Source: Ruminococcaceae bacterium UBA1865
Lineage (GTDB): Bacteria; Bacillota; Clostridia; Oscillospirales; Acutalibacteraceae
Direction: 5' to 3'
NCBI GenBank assembly: GCA_002338255.1
Contig: DDHX01000062.1
Span: 56,941 to 62,244, forward strand
Length of the DNA: 5,304 bases
The translations under genes and the position numbers were made by a program. The notes under the pieces were generated by a model, which saw nothing but the letters and a program-made list of their open reading frames with translations, ran no database searches and had not been told where the DNA came from. Shown here in pieces: positions 1-5,132 of this stretch. Every line of letters begins with the position of its first letter. The stretch's first letter is position 1.

Positions 1-205
1 GCTCGAAATGACTATTGAAGAGCTTGACCTTTCGGTTCGCTCCTTCAACTGCTTAAAGCGCGCCGGTATTAATACGGTTGAAGACCTTATCAATAAATCC
101 GAAGAGGATATGATGAAGGTTCGCAACCTCGGACGTAAATCCCTTGAAGAGGTTGTCTGGAAGATGGCCTCTCTCGGTTTTAATCTGCGCAAGGATGATG
201 AATAA
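1..205 (+). CDS. rpoA: RNA polymerase alpha subunit, C-terminal domain (partial, 5' end outside window)
   Basis: This is the last 67 codons of the RNA polymerase alpha subunit; codon 1 of the visible part begins at base 2 and the TAA stop is 203-205. The segment is the alpha-CTD, the helix-hairpin-helix module that binds UP-element DNA and touches transcription activators. Visible landmarks are [14 protein letters not shown], where the Arg (bases 38-40) matches E. coli Arg265 and the following Asn and Cys match N268/C269, and [10 protein letters not shown], the second DNA-contacting loop. The tail LRKDDE is typical of Firmicute alpha subunits. An in-frame ATG at 8 is internal and not a start, because the reading frame is open to the window edge and the domain starts before it. 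rplQ follows 41 bp downstream, the normal alpha-operon order. The assignment is very secure. Confidence 0.97.
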   Translation, partial: LEMTIEELDLSVRSFNCLKRAGINTVEDLINKSEEDMMKVRNLGRKSLEEVVWKMASLGFNLRKDDE

Positions 206-246
206 AAATCATTCATGCAAACCTAAGGTAAAGGAGTGATATTTCG

Positions 247-588
247 ATGCCAGGAACCAGAAAGCTCGGAAGAGCCACTGATAACAGAACCGCCATGCTG
301 AGAGCGTTGGTAACCTTTCTGTTAGAGAACGGTAAGATCGAAACCACAGTTACTCGCGCCAAGGAGGTTCGCTCCCTGACCGAGAAAATGATAACGATTG
401 CGAAAGAAGACAATCTGCACAATAGGCGCCTCGTTTTAGCCTTTGTTACAAAGGAAGACGTTGTCTGCAAATTGTTCAGCGAGATTGCTCCTAAGTATGC
501 TGACCGTAACGGCGGCTATACTCGCATCAGTAAGCTTGGCCCACGCCGTGGCGATGCCGCTGAAATGGGAATTATCGAGCTTATCTAA
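247..588 (+). CDS. rplQ: 50S ribosomal protein L17
   Basis: Complete 113-residue L17, a large-subunit ribosomal protein that binds 23S rRNA near the exit-tunnel side. The N-terminus [19 protein letters not shown] matches the basic family start, and [12 protein letters not shown] (residues 32-43) is the L17 signature. The C-terminal half contains the conserved [19 protein letters not shown] stretch and ends IIELI. The length is within the usual 112-130 for bacterial short forms. The ATG at 247 is supported by AAGGAG at 231-236, ten bases upstream. It follows rpoA by 41 bp without a terminator between, so the two are co-transcribed at the end of the ribosomal operon, and an intrinsic terminator follows at 606-636. 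The next genes are not the ECF transporter genes or truA that often follow rplQ in Firmicutes. Confidence 0.97.
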   Translation: MPGTRKLGRATDNRTAMLRALVTFLLENGKIETTVTRAKEVRSLTEKMITIAKEDNLHNRRLVLAFVTKEDVVCKLFSEIAPKYADRNGGYTRISKLGPRRGDAAEMGIIELI

Positions 589-605
589 CAATAACCGTGT
601 GTCTT

Positions 606-636
606 AAAGGCTGCCGCTTTTGCGGCGGCCTTTTTT
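606..636 (+). terminator. Intrinsic terminator of the rpoA-rplQ operon
   Basis: The stem GGCTGCCGC (609-617) pairs with GCGGCGGCC (622-630), with one T-G wobble and a TTTT loop. It is flanked by AAA (606-608) and followed by a six-T run (631-636). It lies 17 bp after the rplQ stop, so it very probably ends the ribosomal-protein transcript. Confidence 0.93.
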
Positions 637-685
637 GCGTATGATCGAAGTGATTTGGCAGCTAAGATGCTATAAACAGGAATAG

Positions 686-719
686 ATAATGTAATATTGT
701 CCCAATATAATTACATTAT
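686..719. promoter_or_regulatory. AT-rich inverted repeat upstream of the first secreted-protein promoter
   Basis: ATAATGTAAT (686-695) is the exact reverse complement of ATTACATTAT (710-719). Inside it ATTG (696-699) pairs with CAAT (703-706), leaving a TCC loop and a 3-base ATA bulge. The element has no GC-rich stem or T-run, so it is not a terminator. It ends 20 bp before the -35 box at 740, a usual place for a dimeric regulator to bind. It also contains a perfect TATAAT at 706-711, but no acceptable -35 box lies 16-18 bp upstream of that, so I do not call a second promoter. No known regulator site was recognised. The symmetry is visible; the operator role is inference. Confidence 0.45.
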
Positions 720-739
720 TGAAATATTCTGTGTAGATA

Positions 740-768
740 TTGACTATGCAATTCATTTTTCATAAGAT
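740..768 (+). promoter_or_regulatory. Sigma-A-type promoter for the 590-residue secreted protein gene
   Basis: TTGACT at 740-745 (5 of 6 consensus -35 bases) is followed by a 17-bp spacer and TAAGAT at 763-768 (4 of 6 -10 bases). The predicted start of transcription, about 774-776, gives a leader of roughly 89 nt before the ATG at 864. It lies downstream of the rplQ terminator, so the gene should be transcribed independently of the ribosomal operon. Confidence 0.65.
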
Positions 769-774
769 AGAACA

Positions 775-863
775 GGACACAGGTCGAACAGCTGACAAAT
801 AGCCTTATGATTTGTGTCCAGACCTAAACATGTGCTTTGGCACAAACTGAAAGGGTATGAAGA
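775..863 (+). promoter_or_regulatory. Structured mRNA leader of the 590-residue secreted protein gene
   Basis: From the predicted transcription start the RNA can fold into a long hairpin, 775-786 (GGACACAGGTCG) with 808-819 (TGATTTGTGTCC), 12 pairs including three G-U. A short hairpin follows, TGTGC (831-835) with GCACA (840-844) and a TTTG loop, ending five bases before the AAAGGG ribosome binding site at 850-855. The 3' arm of the first hairpin (811-818) can instead pair over eight bases with 839-846, which contains the 3' arm of the second, so the two folds compete. No known riboswitch core was recognised. Likely roles, by inference, are 5'-end stabilisation of the mRNA or translational control. 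Confidence 0.45.
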
Positions 864-2636
864 ATGAAAAAAAGCATTCGATTGACAAGTATGATTTTAG
901 CGTTTACTCTTATTATTTCCGTCTTCGGCGGCACGGCTGCCTTTGCGGATGACATGGAGCCGACTACAATCACATTTCCTCATGCATTCGACACGGTTAA
1001 TGAAATTGGACAGGAAAGCATGTGGGACATCGCGGTAGCTGTGAATAAACCGGATCAGGAAATTACAGCAAAGTCCAGCGATCCGTCCATCATTTCTTTA
1101 GAGTTCGATAAAAAGGTCACGAATATGACTCCGCCGTATACCGACTTTTTAATGAAAGCATATAAAAAGGGAGTAGTGACGCTCACCTTTACCACAACCG
1201 ACGGTACAAGTATTTCAAGGACGGTAACGGTTATCGACAATAACAATTTTGGTTATAAGCTTACTCCGGATACGACACAGAATTTTTCAATCCAAAGTGG
1301 AAACAGCTATTTCATGAAAATACACGCCACCGATCTTTCCGGTCTGATGACCGTAATTCCGAAATTGACTTCGTCCGACCCCAATGGATTAAGAACGACA
1401 ATGGTCGATTTTAACGACGCGAAGCATGACGTCACCTTTCGGGTAGACGCAGCCGGCAGTGTGGGGAAAAGTTATCAGCTTTACCTTGGAGTTACAAATC
1501 AACTCCCCAAAAAGCTGTGCTCAGTGACGATTACGGCACATAAAAATCTCAGGCTTGATACGACAGGTGCCATTGTTTACACCTGCAATATAGGCGATAC
1601 CTACCGCTTTACAGCATACACGAATTCATCCGTTGCTCCGGCATCCAGTGCGAATAATACTGTGGCTTCCGTGAAGTATTTGCGTAAGGTTGCGGGTGGG
1701 TATGAGTATGAAATAAAAGCTTTGAAATCCGGCCCGTCCATCATACGGGTGTCACAGAACGGTGAAACCGCTTCTTTCCCGGTTTCAGTGAATTATCTCA
1801 ATGCCTCCGGGCTGGACGGCTATGGAAATGATCCGTCAGTTACCTCGGACTCGCCCGCAAAGATGTCCTATGCGGTCGGGGAATCCTATATTTACCGGTT
1901 TGCAGTTATGGGCGGCGGTGAACCCAAGTTTACAGCGGGTACAGGAAGCGTACTTTCCACACAGCTTGTAAAAAAAGATGGAATTAATTATTATGTAAAG
2001 GCAACTGCGATCGGAAAAGCGCAGGATGGAACCACGCTGTACGTATCTTTTCCAAACGGGCAAAGAAATTACAAAGATTATAAGGTTGCGGTCTGCAATG
2101 TGAGTCTTGTTCAGATGAAGTCCGACACGACCGCAAAATTTTCTGTCAAGCAGAGCCTCAGCTATACCTTTAAAATTACGGGTGCTGCGAGTTTTTACAC
2201 AGATGCAGAGGGCGTATTTAAGACAGAACAGGTGAAAACCTCCGGCAGTACTGCGTTCTATAAAATCACGGCGCTTGGCGAACCGGGTCAGCAGGCGGAC
2301 TTTTATATGGCGGCAGCAGACCAGTCGGTACAAAAGGTCTGTACAGTGACGGTAGCTGCACCGCCGCCACCGATTGTCATTCAGTCCGACACCAACGCGG
2401 ATTTTGCAATCGCGCCGAAGTTTAGTTACCAGTTTAAAATCACTGCACCCGGAGCGACGGCATTGAATTTTAATGCGGGTACTGCCGGCGTGTTTGAAGT
2501 AAATTTTGTGCGGCGCATCGGCGACGATTTTTATTACAAAATCATAGCGATTGGTCAGCCAGGCAAGGAAGCGGGAATCTACGCTTTCATACCAGGTAAG
2601 ACTCCTCAAAAGTTGTGTAAGGTTGCCATCTCATAA
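864..2636 (+). CDS. Secreted multi-repeat protein with N-terminal Ig-like segment, function unknown (larger paralogue)
   Basis: This is a complete 590-residue protein of unknown function. Residues 1-28 form a Sec signal peptide: KKSIR positive end, hydrophobic core about 9-21, and likely signal peptidase I site AFA|DD after residue 28. Residues about 31-125 look like a bacterial Ig-like (BIG-type) domain, with SSDPSIISLEF and KKGVVTLTFTTTDG resembling its core strands. Five repeats follow at about 132-224, 229-309, 326-413, 418-497 and 506-590. The last two are clearest, with SDT near the start, SYxFKIT, then FYKITALGEPGQ or YYKIIAIGQPGK, and a CxV strand at the end. A proline linker (APPPPI) separates repeats 4 and 5. 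There is no LPXTG, SLH, LysM, catalytic motif or transmembrane anchor, so free secretion is predicted. The ATG at 864 is preceded by AAAGGG at 850-855. The gene downstream encodes a paralogue. Similar tandem repeats may occur in clostridial cell-wall proteins; that is recollection, not a match I can prove. Confidence 0.85.
   Translation: MKKSIRLTSMILAFTLIISVFGGTAAFADDMEPTTITFPHAFDTVNEIGQESMWDIAVAVNKPDQEITAKSSDPSIISLEFDKKVTNMTPPYTDFLMKAYKKGVVTLTFTTTDGTSISRTVTVIDNNNFGYKLTPDTTQNFSIQSGNSYFMKIHATDLSGLMTVIPKLTSSDPNGLRTTMVDFNDAKHDVTFRVDAAGSVGKSYQLYLGVTNQLPKKLCSVTITAHKNLRLDTTGAIVYTCNIGDTYRFTAYTNSSVAPASSANNTVASVKYLRKVAGGYEYEIKALKSGPSIIRVSQNGETASFPVSVNYLNASGLDGYGNDPSVTSDSPAKMSYAVGESYIYRFAVMGGGEPKFTAGTGSVLSTQLVKKDGINYYVKATAIGKAQDGTTLYVSFPNGQRNYKDYKVAVCNVSLVQMKSDTTAKFSVKQSLSYTFKITGAASFYTDAEGVFKTEQVKTSGSTAFYKITALGEPGQQADFYMAAADQSVQKVCTVTVAAPPPPIVIQSDTNADFAIAPKFSYQFKITAPGATALNFNAGTAGVFEVNFVRRIGDDFYYKIIAIGQPGKEAGIYAFIPGKTPQKLCKVAIS
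1257..2633 (+). repeat. Five degenerate 80-95-residue protein repeats within the larger secreted protein
   Basis: Repeat units are at bases about 1257-1535, 1548-1790, 1839-2102, 2115-2354 and 2379-2633. Shared positions are an SDT or DTT opening, a G/S-x-SY-x-F-K-I strand about 15 residues later, a Y-Y/F-K-I-x-A-I/L-G motif past the middle, and a terminal strand of the form C-x-V. Units 1 and 2 are the most divergent and unit 2 lacks the terminal Cys. Units 4 and 5 are closest to the repeats of the neighbouring paralogue. The repeats are degenerate at the DNA level, so this is old protein-level duplication and not a recent nucleotide tandem repeat. Confidence 0.75.
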
Positions 2637-2647
2637 GGGTGACGCTC

Positions 2648-2692
2648 AAGAAAACTCGCTTCTTTGTAAAAAGAAACGGGTTTTCTTCTTTT
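2648..2692 (+). terminator. Intrinsic terminator after the larger secreted-protein gene
   Basis: AAGAAAACTCG (2648-2658) pairs with CGGGTTTTCTT (2677-2687) over 11 bp with one T-G wobble. The long loop can itself pair TTCTTT (2660-2665) with AAAGAA (2670-2675). A CTTTT tail (2688-2692) follows. It begins 11 bp after the stop codon. The stem is AT-rich, so termination may be incomplete. Confidence 0.7.
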
Positions 2693-2724
2693 ATCTGCAT
2701 ACCGCGATCAAATGTGACAAATAA

Positions 2725-2742
2725 GCTGTCTTGCAAAACAGC
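2725..2742. promoter_or_regulatory. 18-bp near-perfect dyad centred on the -35 box (candidate operator)
   Basis: GCTGTCTTGCAAAACAGC reads the same on both strands except for one C/A pair at positions 6 and 13, so 16 of 18 bases are symmetric. Its centre, TTGCAA (2731-2736), is exactly the predicted -35 box of the next gene. As an RNA hairpin it is weak, and it would lie upstream of the transcription start, which favours DNA binding by a dimeric repressor. No regulator family is assigned; the role is inference from position and symmetry. Confidence 0.45.
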
Positions 2743-2759
2743 CTCCTCCATTATATAAT
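2731..2759 (+). promoter_or_regulatory. Sigma-A-type promoter for the 313-residue secreted protein gene
   Basis: TTGCAA at 2731-2736 (4 of 6), a 17-bp spacer, and a perfect TATAAT at 2754-2759. Transcription should begin near 2766, giving a very short leader of about 22 nt that still contains the whole ribosome binding site. Together with the preceding terminator this makes the second paralogue a separate transcription unit. Confidence 0.75.
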
Positions 2760-2780
2760 GAAAGAAATAAAACAGGAGGA
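2742..2780 (+). promoter_or_regulatory. Ribosome binding site with upstream complementary tract that would mask it in read-through RNA
   Basis: The strong Shine-Dalgarno AGGAGGA (2774-2780) lies seven bases before the ATG at 2788 and fixes that start. CCTCCTCC at 2742-2749, in the promoter spacer, is complementary: TCCTCC (2744-2749) can pair with GGAGGA (2775-2780), or CCTCCT (2742-2747) with AGGAGG (2774-2779). RNA made from the gene's own promoter starts after the complementary tract and has a free site. RNA reading through from upstream would contain both halves and could fold the site away. The complementarity is seen; the insulating role is inference. Confidence 0.5.
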
Positions 2781-2787
2781 AAGTTGT

Positions 2788-3729
2788 ATGAAAAAGAATG
2801 TAAAAGTGATGTCCTTGGTTTTGGTATGCATGCTGATTACTGCCGTGTTCGGGAGCACTTCCGCTTTTGCTGAGAGCACAAAGTATCTGAATTTTTACCC
2901 CACAGGTGGCCGTACTGTCAACATCAATGCGCAGGATTATTTTCAGGTGCTCAGCAGCGCAGCGGAACCGCCGACTGTAAAGGTAGACGATACAGCAAAA
3001 CTGAAAGTTGAGTTCGATAAACAGGTTGGCGACGCGACACTGAAAACATATCAATACAGATATGAAGGACTGAAAGCGGGAAATGTGACCGTTACGGTTG
3101 CATCCAAAGACGGTATGACCGCAAAGGAGACTTTCACAGTAAAAGCGGTTACCGCTGCCGTCGAAGATATAACCATCAAGTCCGACACGACCGGCAATTT
3201 TAGTTTGAAGCAAGGAAGCTCTTACGTCGTTAAAATTACCTGTAAGGATAAAAACGGAACTGCTGTAAAACCGATTTTTACGGTCGGCAACAGTAAAGTA
3301 TTGAAAGTGCAGTTCTTAAAACAGAGTGGCATTAACTTTTACTACAAAATTACGGCTATCGGCAAAGTCGGGCAGGAAACCGGCATTTACACTGCGTCGA
3401 AAGGAATCAAGGCCGTACGGCAGAGCAAAGTCCTTATTACAAGCGCAGCTGCAGAAAAGATTAGCATTAAAAGTGACACCACTGGGGAATTCGGTCTTGC
3501 AAAAGGAGCAAGTTACAGTTTTAAAATTACTTCACCCAAAGGGGTTGTGCCGATTTTTACAATAGGAACAAAAGGTGTTTTCAGTTTTGAGCTTGTTAAA
3601 AAGTCCGGCAATGATTATTTTTATAAAATTACTGCAATTGGAAACCCAGGTCAATCGGCAGGCATTTATACAAGCCTACCAAACGAAAAAGCAGTAAAAC
3701 AATGTAAAGTTCTGATTGCACGCGGATAA
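2788..3729 (+). CDS. Secreted two-repeat protein with N-terminal Ig-like segment, function unknown (smaller paralogue)
   Basis: This is a complete 313-residue paralogue of the preceding protein. The signal peptide is also 28 residues (MKKNVKV start, hydrophobic core, AFA|ES site). Residues about 33-120 form an Ig-like segment that shares VEFDKQV and GNVTVTVASKDG with the neighbour's LEFDKKV and GVVTLTFTTTDG. Two well-conserved repeats follow at about 130-218 and 227-311. They are more than half identical, each with IKSDTTGxF, YYKITAIG or FYKITAIG, and a terminal K-V-L-I strand. The mature part is strongly basic: I count about 40 Lys/Arg against 22 Asp/Glu, which could favour binding to anionic wall polymers (inference). 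No anchor, catalytic motif or transmembrane segment is visible. A TTG at 2731 extends the frame 19 codons upstream, but it is the -35 box and lies ahead of the predicted transcript, so the ATG at 2788 with AGGAGGA is the start. Function is unknown. Confidence 0.87.
   Translation: MKKNVKVMSLVLVCMLITAVFGSTSAFAESTKYLNFYPTGGRTVNINAQDYFQVLSSAAEPPTVKVDDTAKLKVEFDKQVGDATLKTYQYRYEGLKAGNVTVTVASKDGMTAKETFTVKAVTAAVEDITIKSDTTGNFSLKQGSSYVVKITCKDKNGTAVKPIFTVGNSKVLKVQFLKQSGINFYYKITAIGKVGQETGIYTASKGIKAVRQSKVLITSAAAEKISIKSDTTGEFGLAKGASYSFKITSPKGVVPIFTIGTKGVFSFELVKKSGNDYFYKITAIGNPGQSAGIYTSLPNEKAVKQCKVLIARG
3175..3720 (+). repeat. Two 85-89-residue protein repeats in the smaller secreted protein
   Basis: Copies are at about 3175-3441 and 3466-3720. 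They align end to end, with a short insertion (CKDKNGTAVK region) in the first. The first copy shares the 16-base string AAGTCCGACACGACCG (3178-3193) exactly with repeat 4 of the upstream gene (2118-2133), direct nucleotide evidence of common descent. The first copy has Ser where the second has the otherwise recurrent Cys in the last strand (RQSKVLI against KQCKVLI). Confidence 0.8.
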
Positions 3730-3746
3730 TTTTACGCATATAATAA

Positions 3747-3774
3747 AAGGCTGTCACTTTTGTGGCAGCTTTTT
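3747..3774 (+). terminator. Intrinsic terminator after the smaller secreted-protein gene
   Basis: AAGGCTGTCAC (3747-3757) pairs with GTGGCAGCTTT (3762-3772) around a TTTT loop, with two G-T wobbles, and T-rich sequence runs to 3774. It begins 17 bp after the stop codon. It resembles the rplQ terminator in stem opening and loop. Confidence 0.88.
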
Positions 3775-3819
3775 GTGTTGATTCATAACGATAGTCACAC
3801 GATGTTTCATTTGAATGCC

Positions 3820-3848
3820 TTGAATAAAATTATTTTTCGGTTTATAAT
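3820..3848 (+). promoter_or_regulatory. Sigma-A-type promoter for nagA
   Basis: TTGAAT at 3820-3825 (4 of 6), a 17-bp spacer and a perfect TATAAT at 3843-3848, in AT-rich surroundings. The predicted start near 3855 gives a leader of about 50 nt. No catabolite-response element or NagR-like operator was recognised around it. Confidence 0.7.
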
Positions 3849-3905
3849 TAAGAAACAGGATAAAATATTTATTTGTATCAAAATTGTATTCAGAGGTGTA
3901 ATATT

Positions 3906-5042
3906 ATGATATTTAAAAACGCTAAAATTGTGGACGATAGTTTTCACTTAGCCGATGCAGACATTGCAGTCGGTGGTGACAAAATCAGTGAAATCGCACC
4001 CGGCCTTTCAGGCGAGGACGAATGTGACCTGACGGGTTGTGTGATTGTACCGGGATTCGTGGATATACATATTCACGCATGTGTCGGTGCTGATACCTGT
4101 GATGCCGACCCCGAAGGAATCGCAAAAATGTGCGCACATTTAATTACCAAGGGGGTTACGTCCTTTTGTCCTACAACAATGACCGTATCCCATGACGACA
4201 TCAGCAAGGCTTTGTCGGTGGTAAAAGGCTGCATGGAACAGCCGCCGAAGGGCGCGGCAATCGCCGGCGTCAATATGGAAGGCCCGTACATTTCAATCCA
4301 TAACAAAGGCGCGCAATCCGGAAAGTATATCAGGGAACTGGATATAGATGAGTTTGAAAAAATGTTTGATGCCTGCGGAGGGATTGTGAAGATTGTTGAT
4401 GTTGCTCCCGAGTGCGGCGGCGCGGAAGGATTTATTAAGAAAGCATCAAAGCTTTGCACGGTGTCGATTGCACATACCAAGGCGGATTATGAGTGCGCGA
4501 AACACGCTTTCGATTTGGGCATCACACACGCAACTCATCTTTATAACGCCATGCCGGGTTTGACACACCGCGCACCGGGCGTTGTCGGCGCTGTTTTTGA
4601 TGATGAACGCGTCAGAGCGGAAATTATCTGCGATGGCTTCCACATCCACCCCGCAGTGCTGCGCATTACCTTCCAAATGCTCGGGAAAGACCGCGCGGTT
4701 ATTGTCAGCGATTCCATGCGTGCGGCAGGCCAGCCGGACGGGGTTTCCGAACTTGGCGGACAAACGGTTTATGTCAAGGATGGTCAGGCACGCCTTGAAG
4801 ACGGCACCATTGCCGGTTCTACCACCAACATTCATCAGGAAGTTAAAAACCTAATTGGCTACGGAGTTCCGTTCCTGAATGTAATTCAGGCGGCCACGCT
4901 GAACCCTGCAAAGGAAATTCACGAGGATGAACGCATCGGCAGCATTAAAGTCGGAAAATACGCAGACCTTGTTGCACTCGATTCTAATCTCAATATTAAA
5001 TTGGTCGTTGCCCGTGGAAAAATTTTGGTCGACAATCGATAA
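3906..5042 (+). CDS. nagA: N-acetylglucosamine-6-phosphate deacetylase
   Basis: Complete 378-residue cytoplasmic amidohydrolase that removes acetate from GlcNAc-6-phosphate to give glucosamine-6-phosphate, feeding amino-sugar catabolism and wall recycling. Visible motifs are VPGFVDIHIHACVGADT with the metal-binding His55-x-His57, GVNMEGPYIS with metal ligand Glu125, SIAHTKA with His190, THATHLYNAM with His211, GLTHRAPG with His221, CDGFHIHP, and VIVSDSM with the catalytic Asp269. Having both H-x-H histidines resembles the B. subtilis two-metal type more than E. coli NagA, which lacks that pair. The residue after the second His is Ala-Cys instead of the usual Gly-Gly. The C-terminal TLNPAKEI and GKYADLVALD are typical of the family. 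The start is ATG 3906, with AGAGGTG at 3892-3898; a TTG at 3873 would add 11 unconserved residues and has no good site. No nagB lies beside it, and it seems to be transcribed alone. Confidence 0.95.
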   Translation: MIFKNAKIVDDSFHLADADIAVGGDKISEIAPGLSGEDECDLTGCVIVPGFVDIHIHACVGADTCDADPEGIAKMCAHLITKGVTSFCPTTMTVSHDDISKALSVVKGCMEQPPKGAAIAGVNMEGPYISIHNKGAQSGKYIRELDIDEFEKMFDACGGIVKIVDVAPECGGAEGFIKKASKLCTVSIAHTKADYECAKHAFDLGITHATHLYNAMPGLTHRAPGVVGAVFDDERVRAEIICDGFHIHPAVLRITFQMLGKDRAVIVSDSMRAAGQPDGVSELGGQTVYVKDGQARLEDGTIAGSTTNIHQEVKNLIGYGVPFLNVIQAATLNPAKEIHEDERIGSIKVGKYADLVALDSNLNIKLVVARGKILVDNR

Positions 5043-5065
5043 TATCACAAGTTATGAATAATGAA

Positions 5066-5104
5066 AAAGATGCCGCTGAAGGAGCTTCCCTCAGCGGCAT
5101 CTTT
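5066..5104. terminator. Bidirectional intrinsic terminator between convergent nagA and serA
   Basis: AAAGATGCCGCTGA (5066-5079) is perfectly complementary to TCAGCGGCATCTTT (5091-5104), a 14-bp stem with an 11-base loop. On the plus strand the stem runs into CTTT and further T-rich sequence; on the minus strand into a five-T run (complement of 5064-5068). It sits 23 bp after the nagA stop and 28 bp after the serA stop, so it can serve both genes. Confidence 0.92.
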
Positions 5105-5132
5105 CATTTTATTTTCGACTCATTATGATTGG

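Noticed and set aside
706..711. Additional promoter using the perfect TATAAT within the AT-rich palindrome
   Set aside because: No acceptable -35 hexamer is found 16-18 bp upstream and there is no extended -10 TG.
775..863. Known riboswitch (cyclic di-GMP class I or II) in the leader of the first secreted-protein gene
   Set aside because: Short strings such as CACAGG and CCTAAAC recall the class I motif, but the conserved GCAAAGC-type core, GNRA tetraloop stem and receptor arrangement are absent.
1836..2609. 257-codon open frame on the minus strand inside the larger secreted-protein gene
   Set aside because: The translation is rich in Arg and Cys without any domain, it has no ribosome binding site, and it lies wholly antisense to a well-supported gene.
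2731..2787. TTG start adding 19 residues to the smaller secreted protein
   Set aside because: The TTG is the -35 box of the gene's promoter, the extension would precede the signal peptide, and the strong AGGAGGA serves the ATG at 2788.
2587..3213. 208-codon minus-strand open frame across the gap between the two secreted-protein genes
   Set aside because: It runs over a terminator, a promoter and a signal-peptide coding region on the other strand, and the translation looks like no protein family.
1257..3720. CRISPR or nucleotide-level tandem repeat array
   Set aside because: The periodicity is at the protein level with unit length about 240-280 bp and degenerate DNA; there are no short direct repeats with spacers.
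3873..3905. TTG start adding 11 residues to NagA
   Set aside because: No ribosome binding site precedes it, while AGAGGTG at 3892-3898 is well spaced for ATG 3906, and MIFKNAKIVDD matches a usual NagA N-terminus.
4073..4835. Antisense and alternative-frame open frames inside nagA
   Set aside because: nagA carries the full set of family motifs in its own frame; the others have no recognisable product or start signals and are shadows.
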